In this document: piece by piece, positions 1-6,645 of the stretch
Layout: every line of letters begins with the position of its first letter
How positions within the stretch are numbered: the stretch's first letter is position 1
Assembly: GCA_030754715.1 (NCBI GenBank)
Contig: JASLZV010000090.1
Coordinates: 1-7,044 of the forward strand
Direction of reading: 5' to 3'
DNA length: 7,044 nucleotides
Source of the DNA: Phycisphaerae bacterium
Lineage (GTDB): Bacteria; Planctomycetota; Phycisphaerae; SM23-33
Made by a program: the position numbers and the translations under genes
Notes under the pieces: generated by a model
What the model was told of the DNA's origin: nothing
Seen by the model: only the letters and a program-made list of their open reading frames with translations
Database searches by the model: none

Positions 1-1
1 G

Positions 2-289
2 CCCAAAATCGAATTCGCAGCAAATGAGGCGAGAGAATTAGAACAACGCCTCAATGATTTGTTGGCGGAACAGGGCGTCATAAACTTCACTGCGGCACAA
101 GTTGTTTCAGACCCTCAATTACTTGCTCGATTTGCGGGGAACCCAATTATTACCCAGTTGTTGGTTCTTGCAAACGGGATTGCCGACACCAAGGATCGGA
201 AATATGGCTTTGAGCAGGAAATTATCGAACTGAACAAACAACTCGAACAACTCCGGGTTGAACAGGTCGGCGAACCGGATGCCGAATAA
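2..289 (+). CDS. C-terminal part of an unrecognised phage protein (5' end outside the window)
   Basis: The frame starting at base 2 is open from the left edge to a TAA at 287-289, giving about 95 residues. There is no in-frame ATG; the only in-frame alternative starts seen are two adjacent TTG codons at 59 and 62, without a convincing ribosome site. The frame upstream of them is already coding-like (charged helix PKIEFAANEARELEQRLNDL), so I read this as a truncated gene rather than a short one starting at 59. The visible part has a hydrophobic helical middle (NPIITQLLVLANGI) and a C-terminal heptad-like stretch (FEQEIIELNKQLEQLRVEQ) that would form a short coiled coil. I do not recognise the family. 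Its position just before a giant virion-type gene suggests a phage structural or accessory protein, but that is context only. The next ORF overlaps its last codons. Confidence 0.7.
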   Translation, partial: PKIEFAANEARELEQRLNDLLAEQGVINFTAAQVVSDPQLLARFAGNPIITQLLVLANGIADTKDRKYGFEQEIIELNKQLEQLRVEQVGEPDAE

Positions 290-407
290 AAGATGCCGCA
301 ACCCTGTGGCGAAGTACGGTAGGCGACTCAATCGATCCAAGAGGCACCCCGACCGCACCAAGTACACCAGGCGCCCAAAACACCGGACGGGACGACACAC
401 GGCCTGA
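279..407 (+). CDS. Small, highly basic phage-type protein (42 residues)
   Basis: ATG at 279 opens a 42-codon frame ending in TGA at 405-407. It overlaps the stop region of the upstream gene by 11 bases, an arrangement typical of translational coupling; a weak AGG lies at 264-266. The product begins MPNKRCRNPVAKYGRRLNRS and continues with HPDRTKYTRR. It has about 18 Arg/Lys against two Asp and no Glu, and no membrane segment. The order NPVAK-x-x-R-x-x-N-R followed by H-x-D-R-x-K resembles short, very basic proteins found across many tailed phages, some grouped as a DUF family of unknown function (I recall DUF7230 but cannot check it). Such proteins could bind nucleic acid, which is inference from charge alone. 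The recognisable pattern, coupled start and fit in the gap between two genes support a real gene; its small size keeps confidence moderate. Confidence 0.6.
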   Translation: MPNKRCRNPVAKYGRRLNRSKRHPDRTKYTRRPKHRTGRHTA

Positions 408-446
408 TTCCCAGTATTTTGTTGTCAGCCTTTTTTGACGGAAACT
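408..446 (+). other. Short intergenic leader before the giant gene
   Basis: Noncoding gap between the small basic ORF and the ribosome site of the giant gene. It holds a T-run (431-436) flanked by GTCA and TGAC, a four-base stem too weak to call a terminator. No convincing promoter pair is visible, so the giant gene is probably transcribed from an upstream promoter together with its neighbours. Confidence 0.4.
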
Positions 447-450
447 GGAG
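447..450 (+). promoter_or_regulatory. Ribosome binding site of the giant gene
   Basis: GGAG lies six bases before the ATG at 457 (context CTGGAGAACCGCATG). The spacing is good for a Shine-Dalgarno site and supports the chosen start. The preceding bases are not coding in this frame. Confidence 0.7.
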
Positions 451-456
451 AACCGC

Positions 457-3400
457 ATGGGCCGTTATTCTTCCCACTTTCAGGGGTTTGCCCCTGGTAG
501 TCAGTTCGGCGTTGACCAAGATAACCTCGGGTATGTTCGTGGCCTAAACCCCGGAACCGTTAAGGACATCGAGAAAGACGCTCGATTCGTCCAAGACGTG
601 ATGACCTATTACGAAGAGCGTGATGGCGTCAGTTTTCAGTCCGCAGAAGAAGCCCTGGAGTATTACTGGAACGACCGCTCGTGGAACAACCTCAATACAG
701 TGGGGATCGGGAAAGAGTGGGCACAGTCCAAAGGGATGGAGGAACCCCAGAAGGCTCGGCTCTCCCGCCTCCAGAGAGTCTACGAGATGTACCCCAACTT
801 CTACGAAGAAGGGGGCAAGGGCATGGAGGGGCTGTGGCGCAACACCAAGTCCGTCCTTCTTGATCCTGTCAACTTAATCGGATTCGGTAGTGGTGCAGTA
901 GCGGGTCGTGGAGTGGCGTTCGGCGCCCGGATGGTCGGCCAAAGCGCCAAGGAAGCAACCAGGGCGGGGATCAAAGCCGGCGCCAAGAGAGGCGCCGTTG
1001 TCGAGGCTGGGATCAATGCGCCGATAGCACTGGGCGCAGATGTTGCACTTCAGGGCCGAGACATCGAACTTGGCATCCAAGACGAATTCGATCCTCTCCG
1101 GGCGGGAATTTCCACCGTTGCTGGTGCCGGACTTGGAGGGGCCATGGGTGCCGGCTTCGGCGCCATGGGTGCGGGCCTGCCATACAAGTTCTGGAAACCG
1201 AAAAGTGAGCGCTCTGCAACACGAAGAGGCATCGCAGAAGCGGATGTAAAACTGACGGATCGAGCAGCGGCCGAAGAGGCAGAAGCAGCAGCCAGAGCGG
1301 CAGAGGGTCGGGCGGATCTCGACGAGGTAGATCCCGAGAGGATCACGCTCGAAGAGGCTGAAACACTCCTCGATAACTTTGAGCAACTTCACCTTGCCCA
1401 TCTGGCGGATGAACTCGATGTTGGATTGGATGAGGCAGTTGATGTTGTCACCAAGGTCCAGCGCGGGGAACTCGCCAACGAGACGGCAAGAGCAGCGGCA
1501 CGCATAAAGGTCATAAAAGAATGGCCCAAACATCGTGATGCCCAGGAAGCCCAGGCTGCTGCATTAGAGGCCAAGGCAGACGAGAGGGCCGTCTCAGCAA
1601 GACAGCGAATCATCGAACAGGATGAGGCCCACCAGTCACTGGCTATGGCTCTGAAAAGGGGTGATCTCGAAGAAGCCGAGCGAGTGGTAAGGGGAACATC
1701 TGGAGGCCCGGATGAGGTCGAGTTGGGCGGTGTCCCAGGCTTTGACGAAGCGCCACCGGCAGGGGGCGCAGCCCCCTCACGAGGCGCTGCTGGAGCCGAA
1801 ACGCCCACAGGAGGCCCAGAAAGGGGTGTAGAGACGCCCGAAGGGCCAACAGAACGCCCAGAAGGGGGTGAGACAGAATCGCCCGTAGCGGACGATACAG
1901 GCGCTCCTGCGCCCAGAGGGCCAGAAGGTGATGAGACAGGGGCCAAAGCCTCTGATTCGGGTAGCGAGGATCTCCCAGACCCCACCAGCAAGCCCGCCGA
2001 AGCCCCGCTCGAAGAGCAACTGGCGGCAGCAAAGACCCAACTCGATGACTTGGCCGTCCAGAACCGCAAGGATTATGACCGGGCCAATTATCTGAGGAAA
2101 AAGGCAGACGCCGGTACGTTGACCGAGCCCGAGGCCGCCGAAGCCGGAGCCCTGACAGATTCACTAGACGCACGCAAACAGGCGCTCAAAGATGCCCGGG
2201 CAAACGTCAAACACATCAGTGAGCAAGTCAAAGCCAAGACCGATGAGATCGTAACCGGAGCAGAACCCGATCACGTTAAGGTCGAGACAGACGAACCGCC
2301 CCCCGTCAAGACGGACGATGACGCGGGTGGCCTTCCGACCGATAAGGGTGAAGCAGCAGTAGACACGGTGGTGCCACCGAAGGTCAACGCGGCACAGGTG
2401 GTGGGTGCCGATGAAGCGGCCGCGCCGCCAACCTTTGAAGACTTGGTGACAGAACTTGGCGGGCTCACCGAAAAGGATATTGTTCTCAGACTCTCCGACC
2501 CCGATGACGGCATTGGCTTGTCGGCCAAAGAGGTCCGTGCGGGGCTGCGTGAAGCGGGCCAAGGAGAACATGGCCTCGGATTAACGAAAAGCCATAAGAA
2601 GGTGGCCAAGAAGGCTTGGATTGCCAAACAACTCAAGATCTATCAGGCGAAGCAAGCCCTGATCGACCAGGTGCAGGAGACGATTGAGCAGGGAAATGAG
2701 CGTGTTGTGTTTATGCCGGAGGTTTTCCGCGAAATTCTGAAAGCACGGGTGGGCGATGACAACTATCTGCAAATCCACATTGTCAACGAATATGACAATT
2801 TTCTGGACAAGAACGTCCCTCTTTTTGCTGCAAACAAACTGGCCGAATACGATCCAGCAGATGCTGGCCGACTCATTGAAGACATCAGAAAGGAATTCGG
2901 CAGCGAAATCGCTGATCGCCTGGTAGGCGATGTCCAGGCGGTACGCTCTGGCGAATTCGATATTTCCAAGTTTGACCTAACAAAAGCACAGCAGAAAATC
3001 ATCCTCACCTGGCAAAAGAAGGTAGTCGAGGAACTGGTCAAGTCGGGTAAGCCGAGGCCGATGGCGCTGTCGCTGGCGCGGCTGGCATCGATCAGCAAGA
3101 TCGAAGCCATAAAGAACAAGACGATGGACGCCCCGGATGGCGGCGTTCGTCTTCGCCAGGAGCCTGGCGGTCACGAGGGCCGCACCCATATCCCCGCGTA
3201 CCAGAAGATACGGGCTCGTGTAAATCACCTGCAACGCAAGATGGCGGAAGGGGATGATCTCACTGCCACTCAGTCGCAGATGGAGGGGATGAACGAAGCG
3301 CAGGAACTCGCTGTTCTCTTGGAGCAGAAAGCCAAGATAGAGGCTGGCGAACTTTCATTGCGCCCGGTTGCTGGGCAAATTCAATCCATTCTTCGTCCAG

Positions 3401-6400
3401 GCCGCGGCAAGAGCGCTACGCAATACACATATATGTATGCGTTATACCCACGACTGGCCGAGCGAGACGAATCGGGCGCCAGGATTTTCGACGCGGCTGA
3501 GTCTGCAAGACGAGAGATCGAAGACGCGGCCATAGCCAGCACTACATTGCGTAAGGCGGGAACAGACGAAAAGACTGGCCTCAACATAACGCAGAAAGAA
3601 CAGGTTGCCCGCGAAGTCGAGACTGCCCGCGGTAAGGCGGATCGTCAGATCTCTGCCCTCGAAGCAAAACTGGCTGGTCTTTACGACGCCAGACCCAAAG
3701 AAGGCAAAGCGGCGCCGGAGATTGAGGGCGCGATCAAGGCAAAGCAGGCAGAAATCAAAAAAGCGCGAGAGGCTAAAGACAAGGAGAAGGTAGCAGCGCT
3801 GACTGAGGAGATGAAAGAACTGCGTGCGGCACGGAAGCCAGCGAAGAAAGACGATCAAATCGAAGCGGAGATCAAGACAACCAAAGACGAGATACGGGCC
3901 ATAGACAAGGCCGCCAACGATGCTGAGATCGGTCGTCTTGAGGCTTTGCTTGAACAGCGTCAACTGGGCGAACCCACCAAAGGCCGGCCCGTTACTGACA
4001 TCGAAAAAGAATTGGCCGCGTTGAAAGAAACCGCCAAGACAGACTACTTCAAACGTAAGAAGGCCGCCCGCAAAGAACGCAAAGTCGAGCGTGATTTCTT
4101 TAAGTCACGAGAGTGGCAACAGTTGCAGAAATTATGGGGCGATCGATTCCAACACATAAAGCAATCTCGCATTGATGCGACTAATGCCAAACAGAGAAAG
4201 ATCGTCACCAAACTACGCGAGGAATTTGGCGATCGTTTTGAGGTTGTTTACGCCAAGGCGAAGATAGCGTTCCTAGCCAGGGCAGAAGACCACATCCGCT
4301 GGCGCAAAGCGCGGGGCCAAGACACAAAACCACTGGCCGAATATGAACGGATGTGGCATGAAGCGTGGGGTGATAACACCCTGGATCCTGTCGATGATCG
4401 TGTATCGCACACAGAGGTTGCCAAAGAGGTGGTCGATAACTCGCATCGTGAACAGGCTCAGTTGTCACAAGAGGGGCAGTCAAGAGCCGCGGCTGCTACG
4501 GAATTCATAAGGACGGGGGATAAGGCCAAACTCCAGGCCGCGATCGAAAAGGCAAGAACTAGCACTTCACCCCCCACTGATACCAAGCCCAGAGGTAAAA
4601 GAACTCCCCGAGTCATCGTTCACCAGGGGATTGAGATCGATGTCGAGAACGATCTGGCCTATGCGCCGATTCGGGGCACTGATGACACCATCAATTCGAC
4701 CGCTGTGTTTTTCCATGCGGGCGGCCCCGAAGTTGCCACCATCACCAAGTGGAAGAACGGCTACCTGATCGAGTCAACCGATGGGGATAACGTCCTCTTT
4801 GTCAAAGACCGGGGCAAGGTCAAAGACCGTATTCCAGAAGTTATTTCTGAACAAATCAAAGCAGCGGCAAAGGCAGGACGTCTTGCGCTTTCCCGCGACG
4901 TGGACGAAACCCTCTCATACCCCGAACCCAACTGGCACGAGACGAACACACACAGGGGTGCGGACCTAGAAGATGCGAGCGCACCGGAGCCCAACTCTGC
5001 TGATATCGACTCGCCCGATATTCTCGCAACCGAACTTCGCGCAATCTCTGTGCCGAAGGGGAAACAAGTCGCCATCCAGTTACTGTCTGGCAAATTTTCG
5101 GGCAACGTCCGAAGGGCAAGCGATCGCCAACTCGACGCTGGCAGAACAGTGGGGGATGTTTTAGGCAAAGCGACGAGTCAGGAATATGTGATTGGCTACA
5201 GTGACGCCGGGAGAATCAGTAAAGGAAAAATTCAGAGCACCTTTGTGCCGTTAGACCCGGGCGCCAACTTCATCAAATCCGAAGATGTGTTGTCCTCGAT
5301 GGGGAGTAGCACACCAAAACTATCAAACCACGCCACTGGCGCAGCCAAGAGTTTGAAGGCTCGACTGCCAGTAAGGGTGCATGAACTAGATCAAATCCCC
5401 ATCAAGATCGAAGACATGGCGGCACTGCCGTCGTTCCGTCGCCTTGACCCGGCCCAGTTCGACAAATTTGAAACTGCGGCTGATATCCATAACTGGGTTA
5501 TGGATATGGAAAACACCACATGGAAGATGTTTGGGGATGACAACGCTTCTCAGTTGTTCGCCACACACATAGCCAAGATACAGGCAGGGTATGAAGCCCT
5601 GGCGCATTACGCACCAGACGGCATCAAATACCCGAATGCCTCAAGACGACAGGCAATGAGAGCGGTCGCCGATCTTTTCAATGGCGAGGATATAACCGAA
5701 CTATCTTTCATCACCGACGCACTGCGTAGGATTTCCGGGCGTGAGGGGCGCAAGTTACCCCACCTCAACCAAGGGGAAACGGAGACACCATTCTTCCGTC
5801 AGCCCCGTGGGCAGAAGGGCGGCAATCAGATCACCCTCACAGAATCCGCGCATGTTGGGACACCAAAGTCTGTCGATCTCCTGCATGAGTTAGGCCATTG
5901 GGGTTACCTCAACATCCTTACGCCAGAGGAACGGCTCCAGTTCTGGAATGCCATGGAGAAATATGTGGCGAAGAACGGCCCTGACTTCACCTCTCTGGCC
6001 AAGCGCCTGCCGGGTGCGGATCCCGCTGCCGAACTATCCAGCCCAGCGGAATTCTTCGCCAACCAGTTCGCCCAGTTCTATGTCGGCAGTACATCCGGCC
6101 TGCACTGGGCCGAGATGAAGGGTATCTGGTCCCGCATGGCTGAAACACTGAACCATATCATCGACAAGTACGTCCTCGGCATCAATAACGATTATGTCGA
6201 TCCAGAACTCCGCCCGCTGTTCGAGCGGATCGCGCCCTATCTCGACGCCGACGGGAGTGGGATACAGCCCAACAGGTTCGATGAGGTCTACCGGGCCTAC
6301 GCCTGGCGCTTCCGACGTATGTCTGAAGGGAGGCAGCAAGCGAGCCCTGACCCAAATCAGGTCAATGTCGAAATGGCCGCCAAACTTCTGTATGACTCAG

Positions 6401-6645
6401 AAGAATTCAGGATGGCGATTGAAAGTTCAATCGATAGCGCCAACCCGATGCGTATGGAACAAGCATTGCACAACGGAGCCGCCCGCTTCAAAGGGCTTAT
6501 CAACAGCCTCATTCCTCGATCACACGCGGGAATATGCCTCCTTACGGGGTGGCCAACTTGCATCAGTCCGCACGGATTCTCGTGGTTCAACCTGGGCAGT
6601 GCGAGAGTCTGTTCAATCGTGGCGAAAATATGCAATGGAATATAA
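457..6645 (+). CDS. Giant multidomain phage virion/polyvalent-type protein with zinc metallopeptidase-like domain (3' end frameshifted)
   Basis: The ORF runs 2,062 codons from an ATG with a good GGAG. Regions in order: 1-128, a unique head rich in Tyr/Trp/Asn; 129-248, a Gly/Ala-rich stretch with DPVNLIG, of the kind seen in phage internal virion proteins; 264-410, Ala/Glu-rich helices; about 411-512, a Gly/Pro/Glu linker; 513-606, helices; about 655-1048, mixed helical segments; 1049-1216, a Lys/Glu coiled coil; about 1385-1476 and 1525-1620, beta-looking modules; about 1800-1880, a zinc metallopeptidase-like domain with HELGH (1810-1814) and EFFA (Glu1865). This resembles 'polyvalent proteins', giant phage or plasmid proteins delivered into the recipient cell; delivery and substrate are inferred. 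There is no signal peptide. Residues 1-2026 contain no cysteine. The last ~43 residues (after about 2018) have four and look out of frame: the natural continuation is in the next frame from about 6509. The stop at 6645 is therefore probably not the true end. Confidence 0.85.
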   Translation: MGRYSSHFQGFAPGSQFGVDQDNLGYVRGLNPGTVKDIEKDARFVQDVMTYYEERDGVSFQSAEEALEYYWNDRSWNNLNTVGIGKEWAQSKGMEEPQKARLSRLQRVYEMYPNFYEEGGKGMEGLWRNTKSVLLDPVNLIGFGSGAVAGRGVAFGARMVGQSAKEATRAGIKAGAKRGAVVEAGINAPIALGADVALQGRDIELGIQDEFDPLRAGISTVAGAGLGGAMGAGFGAMGAGLPYKFWKPKSERSATRRGIAEADVKLTDRAAAEEAEAAARAAEGRADLDEVDPERITLEEAETLLDNFEQLHLAHLADELDVGLDEAVDVVTKVQRGELANETARAAARIKVIKEWPKHRDAQEAQAAALEAKADERAVSARQRIIEQDEAHQSLAMALKRGDLEEAERVVRGTSGGPDEVELGGVPGFDEAPPAGGAAPSRGAAGAETPTGGPERGVETPEGPTERPEGGETESPVADDTGAPAPRGPEGDETGAKASDSGSEDLPDPTSKPAEAPLEEQLAAAKTQLDDLAVQNRKDYDRANYLRKKADAGTLTEPEAAEAGALTDSLDARKQALKDARANVKHISEQVKAKTDEIVTGAEPDHVKVETDEPPPVKTDDDAGGLPTDKGEAAVDTVVPPKVNAAQVVGADEAAAPPTFEDLVTELGGLTEKDIVLRLSDPDDGIGLSAKEVRAGLREAGQGEHGLGLTKSHKKVAKKAWIAKQLKIYQAKQALIDQVQETIEQGNERVVFMPEVFREILKARVGDDNYLQIHIVNEYDNFLDKNVPLFAANKLAEYDPADAGRLIEDIRKEFGSEIADRLVGDVQAVRSGEFDISKFDLTKAQQKIILTWQKKVVEELVKSGKPRPMALSLARLASISKIEAIKNKTMDAPDGGVRLRQEPGGHEGRTHIPAYQKIRARVNHLQRKMAEGDDLTATQSQMEGMNEAQELAVLLEQKAKIEAGELSLRPVAGQIQSILRPGRGKSATQYTYMYALYPRLAERDESGARIFDAAESARREIEDAAIASTTLRKAGTDEKTGLNITQKEQVAREVETARGKADRQISALEAKLAGLYDARPKEGKAAPEIEGAIKAKQAEIKKAREAKDKEKVAALTEEMKELRAARKPAKKDDQIEAEIKTTKDEIRAIDKAANDAEIGRLEALLEQRQLGEPTKGRPVTDIEKELAALKETAKTDYFKRKKAARKERKVERDFFKSREWQQLQKLWGDRFQHIKQSRIDATNAKQRKIVTKLREEFGDRFEVVYAKAKIAFLARAEDHIRWRKARGQDTKPLAEYERMWHEAWGDNTLDPVDDRVSHTEVAKEVVDNSHREQAQLSQEGQSRAAAATEFIRTGDKAKLQAAIEKARTSTSPPTDTKPRGKRTPRVIVHQGIEIDVENDLAYAPIRGTDDTINSTAVFFHAGGPEVATITKWKNGYLIESTDGDNVLFVKDRGKVKDRIPEVISEQIKAAAKAGRLALSRDVDETLSYPEPNWHETNTHRGADLEDASAPEPNSADIDSPDILATELRAISVPKGKQVAIQLLSGKFSGNVRRASDRQLDAGRTVGDVLGKATSQEYVIGYSDAGRISKGKIQSTFVPLDPGANFIKSEDVLSSMGSSTPKLSNHATGAAKSLKARLPVRVHELDQIPIKIEDMAALPSFRRLDPAQFDKFETAADIHNWVMDMENTTWKMFGDDNASQLFATHIAKIQAGYEALAHYAPDGIKYPNASRRQAMRAVADLFNGEDITELSFITDALRRISGREGRKLPHLNQGETETPFFRQPRGQKGGNQITLTESAHVGTPKSVDLLHELGHWGYLNILTPEERLQFWNAMEKYVAKNGPDFTSLAKRLPGADPAAELSSPAEFFANQFAQFYVGSTSGLHWAEMKGIWSRMAETLNHIIDKYVLGINNDYVDPELRPLFERIAPYLDADGSGIQPNRFDEVYRAYAWRFRRMSEGRQQASPDPNQVNVEMAAKLLYDSEEFRMAIESSIDSANPMRMEQALHNGAARFKGLINSLIPRSHAGICLLTGWPTCISPHGFSWFNLGSARVCSIVAKICNGI
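829..1200 (+). other. Gly/Ala-rich, membrane-active-looking region of the giant protein
   Basis: Residues 125-248 start with GLWRNTKSVLLDPVNLIGFG (ends at residue 144) and continue through alternating Gly/Ala-rich hydrophobic helices (GSGAVAGRG, IKAGAKRGAVVEAGI, APIALGADVAL, ISTVAGAGLGGAMGAG). GxxxG- and AxxxG-like spacing is frequent, as in glycine-zipper segments that pack in membranes. A polar ELGIQDEFD turn separates two hydrophobic halves, suggesting a hairpin. Similar segments occur in large phage proteins thought to be ejected with DNA. Membrane insertion is inferred from composition; the segments are only moderately hydrophobic. Confidence 0.55.
1141..1182 (+). repeat. Two tandem 21-base units coding for AMGAGFG / AMGAGLP
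   Basis: The 15-base core GCCATGGGTGCCGGC at 1141-1155 recurs at 1162-1176 with one mismatch, a 21-base period. It encodes a seven-residue unit, AMGAG followed by two variable residues, at the end of the Gly/Ala-rich region. It looks like a small in-frame duplication inside the coding sequence. Confidence 0.6.
1687..1992 (+). repeat. Low-complexity Gly/Pro/Glu linker with degenerate GCCCAGAAGGG-like units
   Basis: Residues about 411-512 consist mainly of Gly, Pro, Glu, Ala and Thr (for example PERGVETPEGPTERPEGG), with no predicted order, and join two helical blocks. At the DNA level a short unit related to GCCCAGAAGGGG recurs irregularly, seen around 1814-1826, 1836-1846, 1856-1867 and 1911-1928. 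The longest close match is between 1856-1875 and 1911-1939, both followed by GAGACAG. This suggests growth by local duplication while keeping the frame. The low complexity also creates long open frames on the opposite strand here, which I treat as shadows. Confidence 0.6.
3601..4104 (+). other. Long Lys/Glu/Ala coiled-coil segment of the giant protein
   Basis: Residues 1049-1216 are dominated by Lys, Glu, Ala, Arg and Asp with spaced Leu/Ile, for example ISALEAKLAGL, AALTEEMKELRAARK and IGRLEALLEQRQL. Prolines are confined to a few short breaks (DARPKEGKAAPE, GEPTKGRP), which divide it into three or four helices. A strongly basic cluster (KRKKAARKERKVER) closes the segment. It probably forms antiparallel or oligomeric coiled coils that space the N-terminal part from the C-terminal modules; the basic cluster could contact nucleic acid. 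Both roles are inferred from composition. Confidence 0.6.
4609..4884 (+). other. Compact beta-looking module of unknown family in the giant protein
   Basis: Residues 1385-1476 follow a Pro/Thr-rich linker (STSPPTDTKPRGKRTP). They show alternating short hydrophobic strands (RVIVHQGIEIDV, TAVFFHAGG, VATITKWKNGYLIES, NVLFVKDRG) closed by a helix (IPEVISEQIKAAAKAG). The size and the linkers on both sides suggest an independent domain. A short internal DNA repeat (GTCAAAGACCG at 4801-4811 and 4819-4829) encodes VKDR twice. I do not recognise the fold and assign no function. Confidence 0.4.
5029..5316 (+). other. Second beta-looking module of unknown family in the giant protein
   Basis: Residues about 1525-1620 contain strand-like segments (RAISVPKGKQVAIQLLSG, QEYVIGYSDAG, GKIQSTFVPLD) separated by a charged helix-loop (RRASDRQLDAGRTVGDVLG). 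It follows an acidic linker rich in Asp, Pro and Ser (about 1486-1523) and precedes the helical lead-in to the peptidase. It is probably a separate folding unit; the family is not recognised. Confidence 0.35.
5845..6105 (+). other. Zinc metallopeptidase-like domain (HELGH ... EFFA)
   Basis: Residues 1797-1883 contain HELGH at 1810-1814, the zincin signature in which two His bind zinc and Glu1811 activates water. It is preceded by a hydrophobic helix (SVDLL). Downstream, SSPAEFFANQFAQFY places Glu1865 51 residues after the second His, in an ExxA context that fits the third zinc ligand of gluzincin-type enzymes. This HExxH plus distal E pattern, near the C-terminal half of a giant phage protein, fits the metallopeptidase domains described in polyvalent proteins. 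A substrate is not evident: it could process the giant protein itself, another virion protein or a host target. The motif is seen directly; family and activity are inferred. All three candidate ligands are intact. Confidence 0.7.
6496..6534 (+). other. Frameshift zone in the giant gene (+1)
   Basis: Coding character passes from frame 1 (... AARFKGLINSL) to frame 2 (FLDHTREYASLRGG ...) within this stretch. One base too many, or two too few, near 6508-6514 would restore a continuous NSL-FLDHTREY reading. The first cysteine in frame 1 appears at codon 6535. A CTT-A tetramer at 6496-6499 could in principle allow a tRNA-Leu +1 slip, but the following AUC is not a typical slow codon. A sequence error or mutation is more likely than programmed frameshifting. 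Confidence 0.7.

Noticed and set aside
427..439. GTCA...T-run...TGAC as a terminator
   Set aside because: The stem is only four base pairs and the T-run lies in the loop rather than after the stem.
436..441. TTGACG as a promoter -35 box
   Set aside because: No -10 box fits before the start at 457, and TTGACG overlaps the ribosome-site region.
119..519. Overlapping minus-strand ORFs across the first gene boundary
   Set aside because: Three mutually overlapping frames with Cys/Arg-rich products and no ribosome sites; the plus-strand genes explain the region better.
1389..2069. 226-codon ORF on the minus strand (and a 219-codon one at 874-1533)
   Set aside because: Both lie opposite the giant gene where Ala/Glu/Gly-rich codons rarely give reverse-strand stops. 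Their products are Ser/Pro/Ala- or Cys/Arg-rich with no domain logic and no ribosome site.
3427..3436. Perfect 10-base palindrome ACATATATGT
   Set aside because: It lies inside coding sequence for a Tyr-rich stretch (QYTYMYALY), and its short length makes chance likely.
3442..3963. 173-codon ORF on the minus strand
   Set aside because: It lies opposite the Lys/Glu coiled coil. The Phe/Leu/Arg-rich product is what antisense reading of such codons gives.
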